A model generated the notes under the pieces. It saw nothing but the letters and a program-made list of their open reading frames with translations. It searched no databases and was not told where the DNA came from. Below, piece after piece: positions 17,447 to 26,964 of a stretch of 35,330 nucleotides of DNA. The translations under genes were made by a program, and so were the position numbers. This DNA comes from Pseudomonas caricapapayae (GTDB taxonomy: Bacteria > Pseudomonadota > Gammaproteobacteria > Pseudomonadales > Pseudomonadaceae), in contig NZ_LJPW01000053.1 in NCBI RefSeq assembly GCF_001400735.1, forward strand, positions 1 through 35,330, in the 5' to 3' direction. Every line of letters starts with the position of its first letter. The first letter of the stretch is position 1.

Positions 17447-17649
17447 GGGTGTACTTAAATGAGACAAAAACGGCGAGAGGTCACTCGCAAATAATTCCGG
17501 TTCATGACGGTCGATTGCAGGTCTAACCAGATGAATGCAGGTTCATTCGCAAATAATCCCGGTTCGCTGGCTCGGATAGACGCAATCAATCCCGGTCGAA
17601 AAACGCGATGATTGCAGGTCGAGGCCATTTCGATTGCAGGTCGTTACAG
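17447..17649 (-). repeat. 203-bp iterated repeat element, copy 3
   Basis: Inverted relative to copy 1 and of exactly the same length, with the same CTGTAACGACC start and TTTAAGTACACCC end when read on the minus strand. It has about ten percent substitutions and the same series of ACC-initiated units. It lies upstream of the serine recombinase remnant. Confidence 0.87.
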
Positions 17650-17696
17650 CTAGGGACGGGGCTGGCGATCGCTACCAATGGTACGTTCTTTGCTGG

Positions 17697-18385
17697 TCAT
17701 TCAGTTAGGACGAGCCCAGCATTTGTGATCTTCGCTACACCTTTATTCAGCGACCCTGCGTCAGCAGAAATCACACTGTAAAGACCAGGCGTAATATCAC
17801 TCGTTAGCGTGCCGCCACACTGTGGGCATGCTGGATTCGCCAGAATCGCCAGTTCTGCGGGATGTCACCCGGCGGCCAAACCTTCTGACAATCCCCTAGA
17901 CACGCGTGGCTATGTGCGCCCTGATTGGCGCTGTAGATGAGGTTCCCTCTGGTTTTCTCCTCCTCGTTGTAAGGGCGAAAGCTCCCTCCTGCTGAATTAT
18001 CACGCGCTGTGGCAGGCATGACCGTGCAAAGATTTTCTTCAACCCACCAGTTTGATGTGCAGTGTCGGCGGGCCCTGATTCGCTGTCATCAATAGCGTCT
18101 GGCGCATCGCATAGGGGGCGTGCGGCCACCCTTTGGGAAGCATGATTATTTACACCGACAATCGCTTCGACATAAAAACCAGGCTCACGCATGTGTCGCG
18201 ATATGCCCTGACGTAACGCTTCCATACCTGCACTGAGGATTTCTTTGGCGAGCCCTCGATTTCTGTCATTATCAGTAGTTGCACATCCAACGCCAAAGCA
18301 CAGCCTGACCTCAATCGGGCCTGCTTGGATGTCGTGCCAGCAGCGTGGTGGCTGGCGATGGCTAGGGGGAGATGTCGCTCGTTCC
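17697..18385 (-). pseudogene. decayed gene downstream of pilM, function unknown
   Basis: Stretches in different minus-strand frames look like one protein: CWHDIQAGPIEVRLCFGVG...RGLAKEILSAGMEALRQG and PGFYVEAIVGVNNHASQRVAARPLC (about 18330-18090), then GNLIYSANQGAHSHACLGDCQKVWPPGDIP (about 17950-17860), then ELAILANPACPQCGGTL...NAGLVLTE ending at 17697. The CPQCGG and CLGDC pieces hint at a metal site. Frame changes occur near 18370, 18030 and 17860. I cannot name the family. Its position after PilM-like DNA suggests it belonged to the same conjugative island. Confidence 0.4.
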
Positions 18386-18822
18386 TCATTGATATGCCAC
18401 AGCTGCTCCGTTCGGTACGCTGGCTGGCAAAGCGATACCCACGTAGCCTGAGCTCGGCGTGAGCAGGTTACCGGAGGTCGCAGTGCCGATGGCCAGCGAT
18501 CCCCTAGTCAAATTGATCATCTCTGAAACAAGACCGGGAGGAGGGGATCCGAAGAACGCGTAACTTCGTCCAGCATCAATCACTCCCTCCACTCCAGAAT
18601 AACGTGTGTACCAGGTGGGCAGATCCAACTGGTTATCGGCCACCGTTTCTGATGCAGCTTTGTGAGCGTATGCATACTCGGCCAAGGCATTTCTGTAGAC
18701 GAGGACGTTATGAGCGATGAGCGATATTTCCATTGGGCGCTCTGTTCTGCCTGGCGTGTCTTCTCATAGACCATACCGAGCACTGCCGTAATCACCACCA
18801 TTGCAAGCCAATAAATGTTCAC
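18386..18822 (-). pseudogene. pilM: PilM-like conjugative type IV pilus protein, frameshifted
   Basis: From a GTG at 18822 the frame begins with a membrane anchor (NIYWLAMVVITAVLGMVYEK), typical of the short PilM proteins of plasmid or island type IV pili. Near 18730 one base is missing: QSAQWK shifts to the frame reading MEISLIAHNVLVYRNALAEYAYAH, which continues to the end at NGAAVAYQ. Joined, it would have about 145 aa, the normal size. It follows a pilV fragment, the order found in PAPI-1-like islands (pilV2-pilM2). Such pili stabilise mating pairs in liquid; this copy is probably dead. Confidence 0.7.
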
Positions 18823-18853
18823 TCTTCGTCCTCGATGACTGCTATGAGTCTGG

Positions 18854-19383
18854 TCAGAACTGGCAACAAAAAATGGTGGCGTAGTCGTTCTGGCCGACCA
18901 CGATTCCTGGGGTACTGCTGAGTCGTTGGCCGGAGCCAGCCGTGTCCCAACCAACTTTCGTGTAGCCGACTGGGCATGCATAGGTAGTGACGTCGTTTGC
19001 GTCGTAGCCGGGGATGGTTTTTGCCGTACAGGTAGGGGCACTGGAGCCATTCACCACCCAGACCTGGTTATCACACGAAAGCGATCGCCCCGTACTGGTA
19101 CGTCCAACCATACCGTTTGCAGCACAGGCCGTGCCGGCAGTTGCCACGCCATTAAGCTGCAGGTATTCACCGACGGTCGCGCGACGTTCCGAAGTCACTG
19201 TCCCTGCTCGGATGTCCCCGGTGGTGTAGACGTTCTTGTCGCCGTAGACCCGAACCCAGTCCGAGTCACTCATGTACCAGCCACCACCCCATTTTTCGTT
19301 GTACCAGCCGGTGTCGCCCTGGGTGCGAAACCAACCGCCTGTGACAGTTGTTGCCGCTGACCGAAAACTGACCCATTTCAGCC
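18854..19383 (-). pseudogene. pilV: C-terminal part of PilV minor pilin
   Basis: The minus-strand frame shows the PilV adhesin pattern GDTGWYNEKWGGGWYMSDSDW, then YTTGDIRAGTVTSERRATVGEYLQLNGVA, NGMVGR and a Cys-containing tip domain. PilV is the minor pilin whose C-terminus decides recipient recognition in conjugative type IV pili. The N-terminal prepilin part is absent: at about 19384 the sequence switches in another frame to an unrelated gene. It lies 31 bases upstream of pilM. Confidence 0.75.
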
Positions 19384-19625
19384 TGAAGATGACTGAGGGT
19401 GTCGGCTTCGTGGGTGATCAGCTCGGTATGCCTTTCATATTCATTGCCTACCCGAAGGGTGACAATCAGCTTGGGTACAAAATTCTTGTTGGTCTTGCGT
19501 CTGACTTCTGATGGTACCGGCTTTTTGGTCGCAGCTGGCGGCTGGGCCGGTGGGGTCATTGAACGTTTGGTACGCTCGCCCGAACCAAACAGTGCCTGCC
19601 GCATTTCTTCTTCACTCATATTCAT
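19266..19625 (-). pseudogene. 5' part of an uncharacterised plasmid gene, fused to pilV debris
   Basis: The start MNMSEEEMRQALFGSGERTK has GGAAG six bases upstream. The protein continues as a Pro/Lys-rich linker and a domain NFVPKLIVTLRVGNEYERHTELITHEADTLSHLQAEM. At about 19384 the sequence becomes pilV DNA read in the wrong frame, so the last 39 residues are not native. It was probably a small conjugation- or plasmid-associated gene; the product is not recognised. Confidence 0.5.
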
Positions 19626-19839
19626 TCTGACTTCCCATGATTGTGAGCACATTATGCCTTCAGCGACGGATTGGCGGCATGATCGATTTGCAGAGTATTC
19701 TAATTCATTTCATTGATGTACGCGATTGCGGTATTAAGCGCTCGATTATCTGGACGCCTCTAGGCTTTGCAAGAATTGAATGTAAAGTTAACCGCCCCTA
19801 AAAAATGAGCGGTTAACTGCGCGTGAAAGCGTCAATAGT

Positions 19840-21753
19840 TTATACGGTGAATCTGTTGGTCATCTCCTGCAAGCGAGCGCTGACTCTTGCAAGCTCAATG
19901 CTTGAGGTCGCTGTTTCCTCACTAGCCGCAGCGGTTTGGTCTGAGATATCGCGGACATTGGTTACGCCTTTCCCTATTTCTTCGCCGACGCTACTTTGCT
20001 GTTCGGTCGCAACGGCTATCTGCTCATTCATCAGTTCGATCTCATGAACTGACGTCGTAATGTTCTGAAGCATCTCACTGGCTTGCCTTGAGAGGTCGAC
20101 GCTGCTGTCAGTCAGCAGCAGATTTTGCTCGAGGACCTGCGTCATATGGTCTGTACTGACCTGCAACTCGCTGATTAGGACCGCGATCTCATCCGTCGAA
20201 GTTCGGGTTCGTACAGCAAGCCCCCTGACCTCGTCTGCAACTACCGCAAAGCCGCGCCCGGCTTCACCCGCACGGGCAGCTTCAATAGCGGCATTAAGCG
20301 CCAAAAGATTGGTTTGATCAGCTACTGCTTTTATGACATCCAGTACCCCACCGATGCTTTGGGCATTGCCTCTAAGCGCTGCCATAGCCGTTTTGGTCGT
20401 ATCCATTTCAAGAGCAAGCGATTCAATTTGAACACGGGTTTTATCAACGACCTGTCCACCCTTGACTGCCAGCTGACTAGCGTTCTGTGCAGTATTTACA
20501 GCATGTGCGGCATTTCGAGAAACCTCATGCGTAGTGGCTGTCATTTGCTGCATGGCCGTAGCGATCTGTTCGGTTTCCAGCTTCTGAGCATTCACTCCAG
20601 CACTGGTTTGCTCTGTGACTGCGGAAAGCTCCTCTGCAGCGCTCGCCACCTGAACAACGCCATCTTTCATTTCACCGATTAGGTTTCGAAGCCTCGACGT
20701 CATATGCAGCATGCTGCCTTGCAAAACACCCAGTTCATCCTTACGCGTAACCGAAGCGTTGTACGTAAAATCTCCCCCGGCGACAATTTCAACGATCGTC
20801 ACTGTTTCTTTGAGAGGCTGAACAATCGAGCGAGTAATCAACCAAGCGGCTAGAATGCCGAAGACGATAGACAAAATAAGCCATAGCATGATTTTACTCT
20901 GGGCGTCATTCGCATCAGACACGCGGAACTCGTTTTGGATTGCAGTCATTTTATCCGATATATCGAGTATTTTTGTAATTGAGGAAGTAATACCTGCTTG
21001 TGCTTCATCAACTTTAGTTTGGGCCGCAACCAGCGCCTCCAGCTGCTTGCCATAATCGGCAAATACGCGTGCTAAATTTTGAACAGTTGCTGCTGAGGTG
21101 CTTACATTTTCAAACTCATCAGTTTGAGTGATCACGTCACCTATAGCTTGACGAACAGTGCCCTCAGCGCTGGTATTGGGAGAGGCCGTGTAAGCCCGAA
21201 AGCTTGTACGCATTTTTTGAACGGAGATGAAGAGCAGGGTGAGTTTTTGGCGCTCCTGAAATTTCCCAGTCTCGGAATTTGCAGAGTCTGCAATCTTTAG
21301 GAGAAGATCATTCGCACCCTCAGCTGAGGCTGCAGCCACAATGCGCAATTTCTCTCGATCTCGTGTAGCCCCCACTGCCTCATCATAAAAGCGGCGATAG
21401 CGCTGCATCGTTGACTCTGCCTCTTGGAGCAAAGCGACATTCGCCTCCGAATTAAAACGAGGCGTTATAGCTTTTAATTGCAATTCTGTACGCTCTAACG
21501 CCGCCATCCATTTTGCAGCCTGAGCGTCATCTGCTTTTATAAAATATACCAATCTTTCGATACGCATATCCCTCGCGATGGAACTGAAGAGAGATATGTC
21601 TCCAATTCGCTCACTCCGATCTTTTAATACTTCTGTTGCTTTCCATCCGGTATAAGCCATTGACAGAACCATGCATATTAACAGAGAAAAACCCATTAAC
21701 AATTTAGCTCGAACTGTCATGTTGCTCAGCAAACTCGATTTGGTGTTGAACAT
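19840..21753 (-). CDS. methyl-accepting chemotaxis protein with long helical sensor domain
   Basis: Chemoreceptor of 637 aa. The first membrane helix is at about residues 15-35 and the second at about 288-307. The periplasmic region of about 250 residues is predicted almost entirely helical, the size and style of the helical bimodular (HBM) sensor class that binds organic acids in pseudomonads; that class is my inference. A HAMP domain (residues 309-360) and the signalling hairpin [32 protein letters not shown] follow. The ribosome site is GAGGG before ATG 21753. Intact and on the minus strand, it is the second receptor in this region. Confidence 0.92.
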   Translation of the reverse strand: MFNTKSSLLSNMTVRAKLLMGFSLLICMVLSMAYTGWKATEVLKDRSERIGDISLFSSIARDMRIERLVYFIKADDAQAAKWMAALERTELQLKAITPRFNSEANVALLQEAESTMQRYRRFYDEAVGATRDREKLRIVAAASAEGANDLLLKIADSANSETGKFQERQKLTLLFISVQKMRTSFRAYTASPNTSAEGTVRQAIGDVITQTDEFENVSTSAATVQNLARVFADYGKQLEALVAAQTKVDEAQAGITSSITKILDISDKMTAIQNEFRVSDANDAQSKIMLWLILSIVFGILAAWLITRSIVQPLKETVTIVEIVAGGDFTYNASVTRKDELGVLQGSMLHMTSRLRNLIGEMKDGVVQVASAAEELSAVTEQTSAGVNAQKLETEQIATAMQQMTATTHEVSRNAAHAVNTAQNASQLAVKGGQVVDKTRVQIESLALEMDTTKTAMAALRGNAQSIGGVLDVIKAVADQTNLLALNAAIEAARAGEAGRGFAVVADEVRGLAVRTRTSTDEIAVLISELQVSTDHMTQVLEQNLLLTDSSVDLSRQASEMLQNITTSVHEIELMNEQIAVATEQQSSVGEEIGKGVTNVRDISDQTAAASEETATSSIELARVSARLQEMTNRFTV

Positions 21754-22479
21754 TTGTTTACCCTCATTACGATTGTAATAATTTCAATTGCAAGGCTCTC
21801 TATACCAGATGTCTGAATAATTGCCGACGCATCGGTATAAAACCATAAGCTGACAGCACCTTGTGGAGAGGGTTGGCATCAGAAGCTTAAGGTTCGAATA
21901 AGATATAATGGCTAACTATTAACTTAGGAGGCCTTCCTGCAGGCATCTGGGCCGCTCTGTCGGGCGATCACAACTGGAATCGATTTTTTTGGTCCATGAA
22001 GCTTGCGGTACGCAGAATGGCGTTGAATTGGCCATGGGCAATTACTCATTAGAAAGGCGCGAATGCCAATCCATGGCCAGTCGCCATTTATATCGGACAC
22101 ATTCAGCTTTTCTGTAGTTTTTTTGCAAACCGACCAGTGGGTGTTATGCGCGGCCCTTCTGGCGCGCACTTCCAATGTGGTAAGTATCAAAATATCTAAT
22201 CCTGACTTGTTGGCGGCGATGCCGAGTTGTCCCAGTTGCTAAGACATTAATGACTATGCCCAGCGGCTCGCCAGTCACTATAAATGTTGGGTGCTGAAGG
22301 CTTAGAAATGGGATAGTTTTGAGTCAGCAACCGGGTCAAGACAACCTCGGCGACCACATTAAGGGAATTCAATCTTGCTCGCCTACCATTTAACAGCGGT
22401 CGGAAGAGTAACGCGAAAAAGCCCGAATGCATTGCGTTGCCAATCGAATTTACACGCACGTTGATTTATCACGAGTCTG
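21754..22479. other. about 700 bases with no supported gene
   Basis: AT-rich leader of the receptor gene followed by mixed DNA. An 88-codon minus-strand frame (22190-21924) has no ribosome site and no recognisable motif. The region ends where IS66-family sequence begins. Confidence 0.5.
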
Positions 22480-22690
22480 AAAACACTCACTGCCAATTCG
22501 GCTGGGCCCTAAAGCGCATCGGTGAAGACGCCAGCGAGAAGCTGGATTACACGCCAGGTGTGTTTTCCGTTGAGCGCTATGTCCATGGCAAACGGGTCTG
22601 CGATGACCACGAAACACGAATGCAGGCACCCGTTCCGGCGCAGGTCATTGACAAAGGCATTCCGACATCTGGAAAACATAAACTGCGTAG
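22480..22690 (+). pseudogene. fragment of IS66-family TnpC transposase
   Basis: The frame reads WALKRIGEDASEKLDYTPGVFSVERYVHGKRVCDDHETRMQAPVPAQVIDKGIPTSG. This is the zinc-finger-to-linker region of IS66 transposases (usually ...CDQCETLIQAPVPAQVIDKGIPT). The second Cys of the CxxC pair is His here. Flanking transposase sequence is absent on both sides. Confidence 0.75.
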
Positions 22691-22799
22691 CATTCGTTCG
22701 ACGCCACCCATCGCCAATCGCTCAAGCATAATATTGCTATGCCGACACACAATGAGATAGCTACAGTGTCAACAATCTTGATGAGCTGAGAGACCGAGA

Positions 22800-23060
22800 A
22801 TGAACGACTCAGAAAAGCTACTGAACGATTATCGTCTGATTGCCGAAACGCTCCTGGAATTGAAAGGGACCCATATCGTTAAAGATCCGACTGTGCTGAA
22901 TCATCTCGTAGAGCTGGAGTCCGCCATGTGCGAGCTGAACGCAATGCTGACAGAACTCCAGCACGAAATAGCCCAAAAGGAAGCTATAACCCAACGCGCT
23001 CGCCCTCGGCTGTACCTGGTGAAGCGCTCAACGAACAATCCACCAGCCATCGGTAGCTAA
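22800..23060 (+). CDS. small hypothetical protein, coiled-coil-like
   Basis: 86 aa, beginning MNDSEKLLNDYRLIAETLLELKG, with a GAGA-rich sequence (GAGAGACCGAGA) before the ATG. The first 65 residues are highly helical with heptad-like leucines (HLVELESAMCELNAMLTELQHEIAQK), and the tail is basic. No membrane segment. Function unknown; it resembles small helical proteins that accompany plasmid or IS genes, but that is only an impression. Confidence 0.5.
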   Translation: MNDSEKLLNDYRLIAETLLELKGTHIVKDPTVLNHLVELESAMCELNAMLTELQHEIAQKEAITQRARPRLYLVKRSTNNPPAIGS

Positions 23061-23252
23061 TATTGCAGCTTCGCAGCCGGGGCTCAGTTGCTCTGACTAC
23101 GCAGGATCTGCGCGTCGGCCTGATAGGCGAAGGTGTCGAGCAGCTTGATGGCCTCTCCCAAGCATCACAGCGTTAGCCCTGAGAAGATCTTGACCCAGAC
23201 TTCCAGGGTGTTCGAGCCGTGTGGGATGATGACTGCGTGCATGATTGTTACC

Positions 23253-23389
23253 GCTGATGCAGAATTGACCCAACTGCCCGCTTAGTGTTGCCCCATAAGT
23301 GTTCAGCCCAGAGTCAGGCCTGCTAACGCTTTACGAAGTAGAAGCTTGGGTCACCGAAAGTTCGACAGTTGGGTCAATTCTGCATCAGC
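23253..23389. mobile_element. 137-bp miniature element with perfect 24-bp inverted ends
   Basis: The left end begins GCTGATGCAGAATTGACC (23253-23276), and its exact reverse complement is at 23366-23389. The 90 bases between contain no gene. The ends resemble those of IS21-like elements (TGATGCAGAATTGACCC), so this may be a pair of IS ends without the transposase. The right end replaces the 3' part of the small basic gene at 23385-23459. Confidence 0.7.
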
Positions 23390-23459
23390 TGCACCAGGTC
23401 TGTTTTGCCTTGGCTTTTGCCCGGCTCTCGCGCTTACGCTTTTTGGACTCTGACGCCAT
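23385..23459 (-). pseudogene. truncated small basic gene, second copy
   Basis: Reads MASESKKRKRESRAKAKAKQ then four codons derived from the miniature element. It matches the start of the frame at 7477. About 85 bases upstream (23460-23545) are also shared with 7385-7476 in inverted orientation. Confidence 0.5.
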
Positions 23460-23552
23460 GGGTAGGCCTGTGCGGATGAGGTCTCGACTCCGATTCAGGG
23501 CTATCGTAACCGATTTCGAAATCCCACAATTTTCAGCCGTAGGCTGCCAGGT

Positions 23553-25496
23553 TCAGTTTGGGCGTACATCCGGCGTTTCAATCCACACCAGTGTCTCGTC
23601 GAACGTTATCGGCGGACTATAGAAGTTGCCTTGCACCATTGTGCAGCCCAGACTCGTCAGCATATTCAGCTCTTCCTGCGTCTCGACACCCTCGATCACG
23701 CAATCCAACGACATGTCCAGACTCAGGGCTACCAGCGACTTGACGATCTTGTAACTGATCGGATTGTCATGCACGCCCGTCACAAAACTGCGAGCAATCT
23801 TCAGATTGGTCAGCGCTAGGGCGTGCAACTGACTGAGACTGGAGTAACCGGTGCCAAAATCGTCAAGGGAGATGCCGCAACCTAGCTGGCGAAACTGGGC
23901 AATCGCCTGTTGAACCTGCCCAATGTCCTGCATGACGGCCGTTTCAGTGATTTCCAGATCAAGTCGGGAGGCGTCAAAACCACTGTTTTCGATTATTTCG
24001 ACAATTCTTTTGACGCTTTCCCAAGTCGCGCAGTCATGGGCCGACAAATTGAACGACAGCCTGATCGGCGACGGCCAGGACAGTGCTCGCTGCAGTGCCT
24101 GCGTCAACAAAGGAGCGGTCAGCTCGTTGATCATGCCGATCCGCTCGGCAATCGGTATGAAATGCGCAGGCGATACTACGCCGAGTTCTGGACTGTCCCA
24201 GCGTGCCAGCGCCTCGAAAGCCACTGTTTCGCGTGTACAGCTTTCTATGATCGGCTGAAACAAGAGATGAAACTCCGTCTCCAGGTTCGCCCGCCGCAAT
24301 GCCTGCTCGGTTAAGCCATCGGCATTAAGTTGCTCACGGTGACTGGCCGAAAACAGGCAAGTGGATCCGGGGCTGTGGTTCTTGCCTTGATAAAGGGCGT
24401 AGTCGGCATTTTCATAAAGTTGTGCCGCATTGTCGGCGGTAGCCGGAAACGTCGCGAACCCTAGGGTCGCGCCGATCTGGATCGGGATTTGCGAGACTTC
24501 GAAACTTTCATGTATCAACGTGCAAAGCTGCTTGCCAAACATCAGCAACGCCTCGTCACTGATGTCGCCCTTGACGACCAGTGCGAACTCGTCACCACCC
24601 AGCCGCGATACCTGCACGGTATCGCTGACAATGGTGATCAGTCGGTCAGCAACCAGCATCAGCAGCCGGTCGCCAACACTATGGCCATAAAGATCGTTGA
24701 CCGGCTTGAACCCGTCAAGATCCAGCACACCCACTGCTAGCCCGCTCCGGTGTAGCATTGCCTCGCTCATTGCCGCATCCAGTGTCTGGAAAAACTGCCG
24801 ACGATTAGGCAGGCCGGTCAGGCTGTCCCGGTTGGCCAACAACAGGTTCGCGTTGCTCAGTTGTTCAGTCTTGAACTGGGCGTTCACCAGGCTGGTGAAG
24901 TCGCGGTACTGATGGCTAAGAATGATCAGCATGCCGATTGATACTAGTACGATATTTGCCGCCGTTGCGATAAACGTGATGTTGTGTGTCGAAACGAAGA
25001 AAATAACGAACGCTGTGTTGACGATCACTGCGGTAATCAAGGCGGCAGATTGCAAATGCATCATGCAGAAAATGCACACAATCACGGTGATACCCATGAA
25101 AAACGCCACTTGCGCCTGGGTATAGGCATCGCCATAGGGGTACATCGACAAAGACCACGCCGCAAATGCGGCGGAGATGATACCCACCAGCCTATTGGTG
25201 CCGCGCAGCGTCGCCAGAATCTTACTTGAAGCTGGCGGCGTCTTGTTTACCGTAAGTAGCCATTTGCGCGCGCGAATGCCGCACCCAATAGTGAGGACTG
25301 TCGGTACCAGCAACGTCAGCCCCATCGGGGCAGTTGCCCAATGGGTAAAGGCAAGCGCCCAGGTGTTGAGCAACAGCACGAAGTACATCAGCGGCAGTTG
25401 TCGAGACAATGCGATGTATTGAGCTTGCAGCAGACGAGGATTATCGGAGGACACGGACATCAGGGGGCACAAAACACCCAGTAGTTTTTTCAGCAT
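23553..25496 (-). CDS. membrane GGDEF-EAL protein, probable c-di-GMP phosphodiesterase
   Basis: 647-aa inner-membrane enzyme of c-di-GMP turnover, affecting motility and biofilm. The N-terminal 200 residues hold about six hydrophobic helices (35-75, 103-120, 130-195). The GGDEF domain follows (DSLTGLPNRR at 224-233, RLGGDEF at 298-304, with intact GGDEF but no RxxD inhibitory site before it). The EAL domain has EAL at 428-430, N483, LEITE (E515), DDFGTGYS at 545-552, K566, IEGVET (E602) and Q622. One oddity is LKIARSF where LKIDRSF is usual (Ala at 568), which may weaken metal-assisted hydrolysis. GAGAGG precedes the ATG. It stands alone between debris regions. Confidence 0.9.
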   Translation of the reverse strand: MLKKLLGVLCPLMSVSSDNPRLLQAQYIALSRQLPLMYFVLLLNTWALAFTHWATAPMGLTLLVPTVLTIGCGIRARKWLLTVNKTPPASSKILATLRGTNRLVGIISAAFAAWSLSMYPYGDAYTQAQVAFFMGITVIVCIFCMMHLQSAALITAVIVNTAFVIFFVSTHNITFIATAANIVLVSIGMLIILSHQYRDFTSLVNAQFKTEQLSNANLLLANRDSLTGLPNRRQFFQTLDAAMSEAMLHRSGLAVGVLDLDGFKPVNDLYGHSVGDRLLMLVADRLITIVSDTVQVSRLGGDEFALVVKGDISDEALLMFGKQLCTLIHESFEVSQIPIQIGATLGFATFPATADNAAQLYENADYALYQGKNHSPGSTCLFSASHREQLNADGLTEQALRRANLETEFHLLFQPIIESCTRETVAFEALARWDSPELGVVSPAHFIPIAERIGMINELTAPLLTQALQRALSWPSPIRLSFNLSAHDCATWESVKRIVEIIENSGFDASRLDLEITETAVMQDIGQVQQAIAQFRQLGCGISLDDFGTGYSSLSQLHALALTNLKIARSFVTGVHDNPISYKIVKSLVALSLDMSLDCVIEGVETQEELNMLTSLGCTMVQGNFYSPPITFDETLVWIETPDVRPN

Positions 25497-25599
25497 CGCA
25501 AGGCCTCTCTGTCACTACAGTCAAAGCGCACGTGCCTTGCTGCTCATCATGCGAGCCAGGTTGTAACCTGCTCACCTGTAATGTTCTCGGCAGCGGTAT

Positions 25600-25955
25600 T
25601 TAATTCTTTACGGTAAAATCGAACAGGGCAGCCCGGCGTTGTAAGCCGGAATCCCAGAAATTTCCGTCATGGGCGGGAAGCGAGTCGGCGCGAATTGTCG
25701 CCAAACAGGTGTTTGACGACAACTTGTGATCAAGACTGAGCATAACCATGAGCTCACCATTGACCTCCAATTCCCAGGCCAATCTCTCTGGCGTATTGTC
25801 ATCCTCATCGAATCGCGCTCTGGTCGGCAACCCATCAACTTCAAATCATCAAAAATCTGCAATTTTCTCTCCTATGAACGGGACAAAAAGGGACCGAGGA
25901 GCACGGTCATTTCTTACCTGATGACCGCCGCGCTTGCTTATGAGTAACGACAGGC
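25600..25955 (-). pseudogene. partial duplicate of the csrA 3' end and its downstream gene
   Basis: Read on the minus strand, 25955-25735 matches 13985-14210: the last dozen csrA codons (THKQARRVIR-like), the spacer, and the beginning of the partner gene (QIFDDLKLMG, then shifted frame PTRARFDEDDNTPERLAWELEVNGELMVMLSLD). After SLD the similarity ends and unrelated sequence continues to a stop at 25600. An imperfect palindrome, GTCGCCAAACA-GG-TGTTTGACGAC, lies at 25701-25724 at the point of divergence. No functional product is expected. Confidence 0.7.
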
Positions 25956-26059
25956 CCCCCGTTCTAAGGACGCAGCTCACCGCGTGCGACGGTTTCTGGA
26001 ACTGAGAACGAATAGCGTCCATGGTAGAATTTTAATCCTACACATGAATCTTTACGATT

Positions 26060-26269
26060 TTATCCTCCTTGGCGTTTGATAAGTTCAAATCCCTGCGCAT
26101 AAATAAGGTTGAACGTGTCTAACGCATGCATTATTTCTTCGTCAGACAGGCTGGCAGAAACTGTCAGTAGCGGTTCGCCACCGGCACCTCGCGCTGTAGC
26201 CGTATTGGGATTCGACTTCCGATCAATCCGAATATCATTGGGGTTTACGAGGTAAAAAAAGTTGGTCAT
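26060..26269 (-). CDS. small hypothetical protein (69 aa)
   Basis: The start at 26269 (MTNFFYLVNPNDIRIDRKSN) is chosen over an upstream frame start because GGAAGAA lies 5-11 bases before it. The protein has a Gly-rich turn (ARGAGGEPLL) and a C-terminal helical stretch (SLSDEEIMHALDTFNLIYAQGFELIKR). No membrane segment and no recognised family. It follows the small gene at 26408 on the same strand with a 138-base gap, and may be co-transcribed. Confidence 0.5.
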   Translation of the reverse strand: MTNFFYLVNPNDIRIDRKSNPNTATARGAGGEPLLTVSASLSDEEIMHALDTFNLIYAQGFELIKRQGG

Positions 26270-26407
26270 GTGCTTCTTCCGTGATTGATGATAAAGTTTG
26301 GAAACTGAGCAATTTACGCTGAGAGCAAGGTAACTTCTATTCAAATTTCGCACCGAAGATACGGAAGCTTTTAAGGATAAGCCTATTTGTTTCAGTTTCG
26401 CGGACCG

Positions 26408-26656
26408 TTACCTCTGGCGTTCCCGAACGCACGTGCTGAGGGCGCAGCCCGTATTCCTATTTTCAGCAAGATGTCTGACGCGGTGTTCCTCTTGTGCAAT
26501 AAAGTAGCGATGGTTATGATGCTCCGATGACGCAATGCTTTCAGGCTCAACGGGAAAAGCCGCATCGAAGTGAGGAGGCTCCTTAGTCAAAATTTGCGCT
26601 TCTTGGAGTATTCTGTAGGCATCCAGATTGCCGCTCCAATTATTAGTCCTTACCAT
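26408..26656 (-). CDS. small hypothetical protein (82 aa)
   Basis: Begins MVRTNNWSGNLDAYRILQEAQIL with a good AAGGAG seven bases before the ATG. It is polar, with many His residues in the second half (SSEHHNHRYF), and no membrane segment. Its upstream region contains an Anr-type box at 26867 and resembles the region before the 149-aa genes (shared GCGCTTTAACTGAATTAC-like and GATTTGGTTCCAT-like words). It may therefore belong to the same control group. Function unknown. Confidence 0.5.
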   Translation of the reverse strand: MVRTNNWSGNLDAYRILQEAQILTKEPPHFDAAFPVEPESIASSEHHNHRYFIAQEEHRVRHLAENRNTGCALSTCVRERQR

Positions 26657-26866
26657 TGAACGTCTCCTTGAATAAAAGGCCTACTGACCCGCTAGGGTCA
26701 AATCATTGCATTCCATTGATGATCACAAAGCGCTTTAACTGAATTACGGTCTTCTGTAATCCCACCATCTCCAAATCGCCTTTTTTCGCAATTTTTCGTA
26801 ACACAGGCCTTGTGTCAGCTTAATCACCGATTTGGTTCCATCAGCAATAGGCCCTGAGGGTCTTTA

Positions 26867-26880
26867 TTGATCTGCATCAA
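26867..26880. promoter_or_regulatory. Anr/Fnr-type box
   Basis: TTGAT-CTGC-ATCAA, a perfect half-site match with a four-base centre, about 211 bases upstream of the 82-aa gene. The surrounding sequence is a diverged version of the region around the boxes at 3745 and 27967. Confidence 0.45.
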
Positions 26881-26964
26881 AAAACACGTAATTTTAGGCT
26901 CGAGAGTACCGATGACATTGCTTGAAGGAAATGGCGCAAAGCACGCTGATCCGTAAGCTGTGCA

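Noticed and set aside
21924..22190. 88-codon minus-strand open frame
   Set aside because: No ribosome site, no recognisable motif, irregular composition; left as unassigned DNA.
25701..25724. 24-bp imperfect palindrome considered as an operator
   Set aside because: It lies inside a broken duplicate at a rearrangement point with no promoter or regulator nearby.
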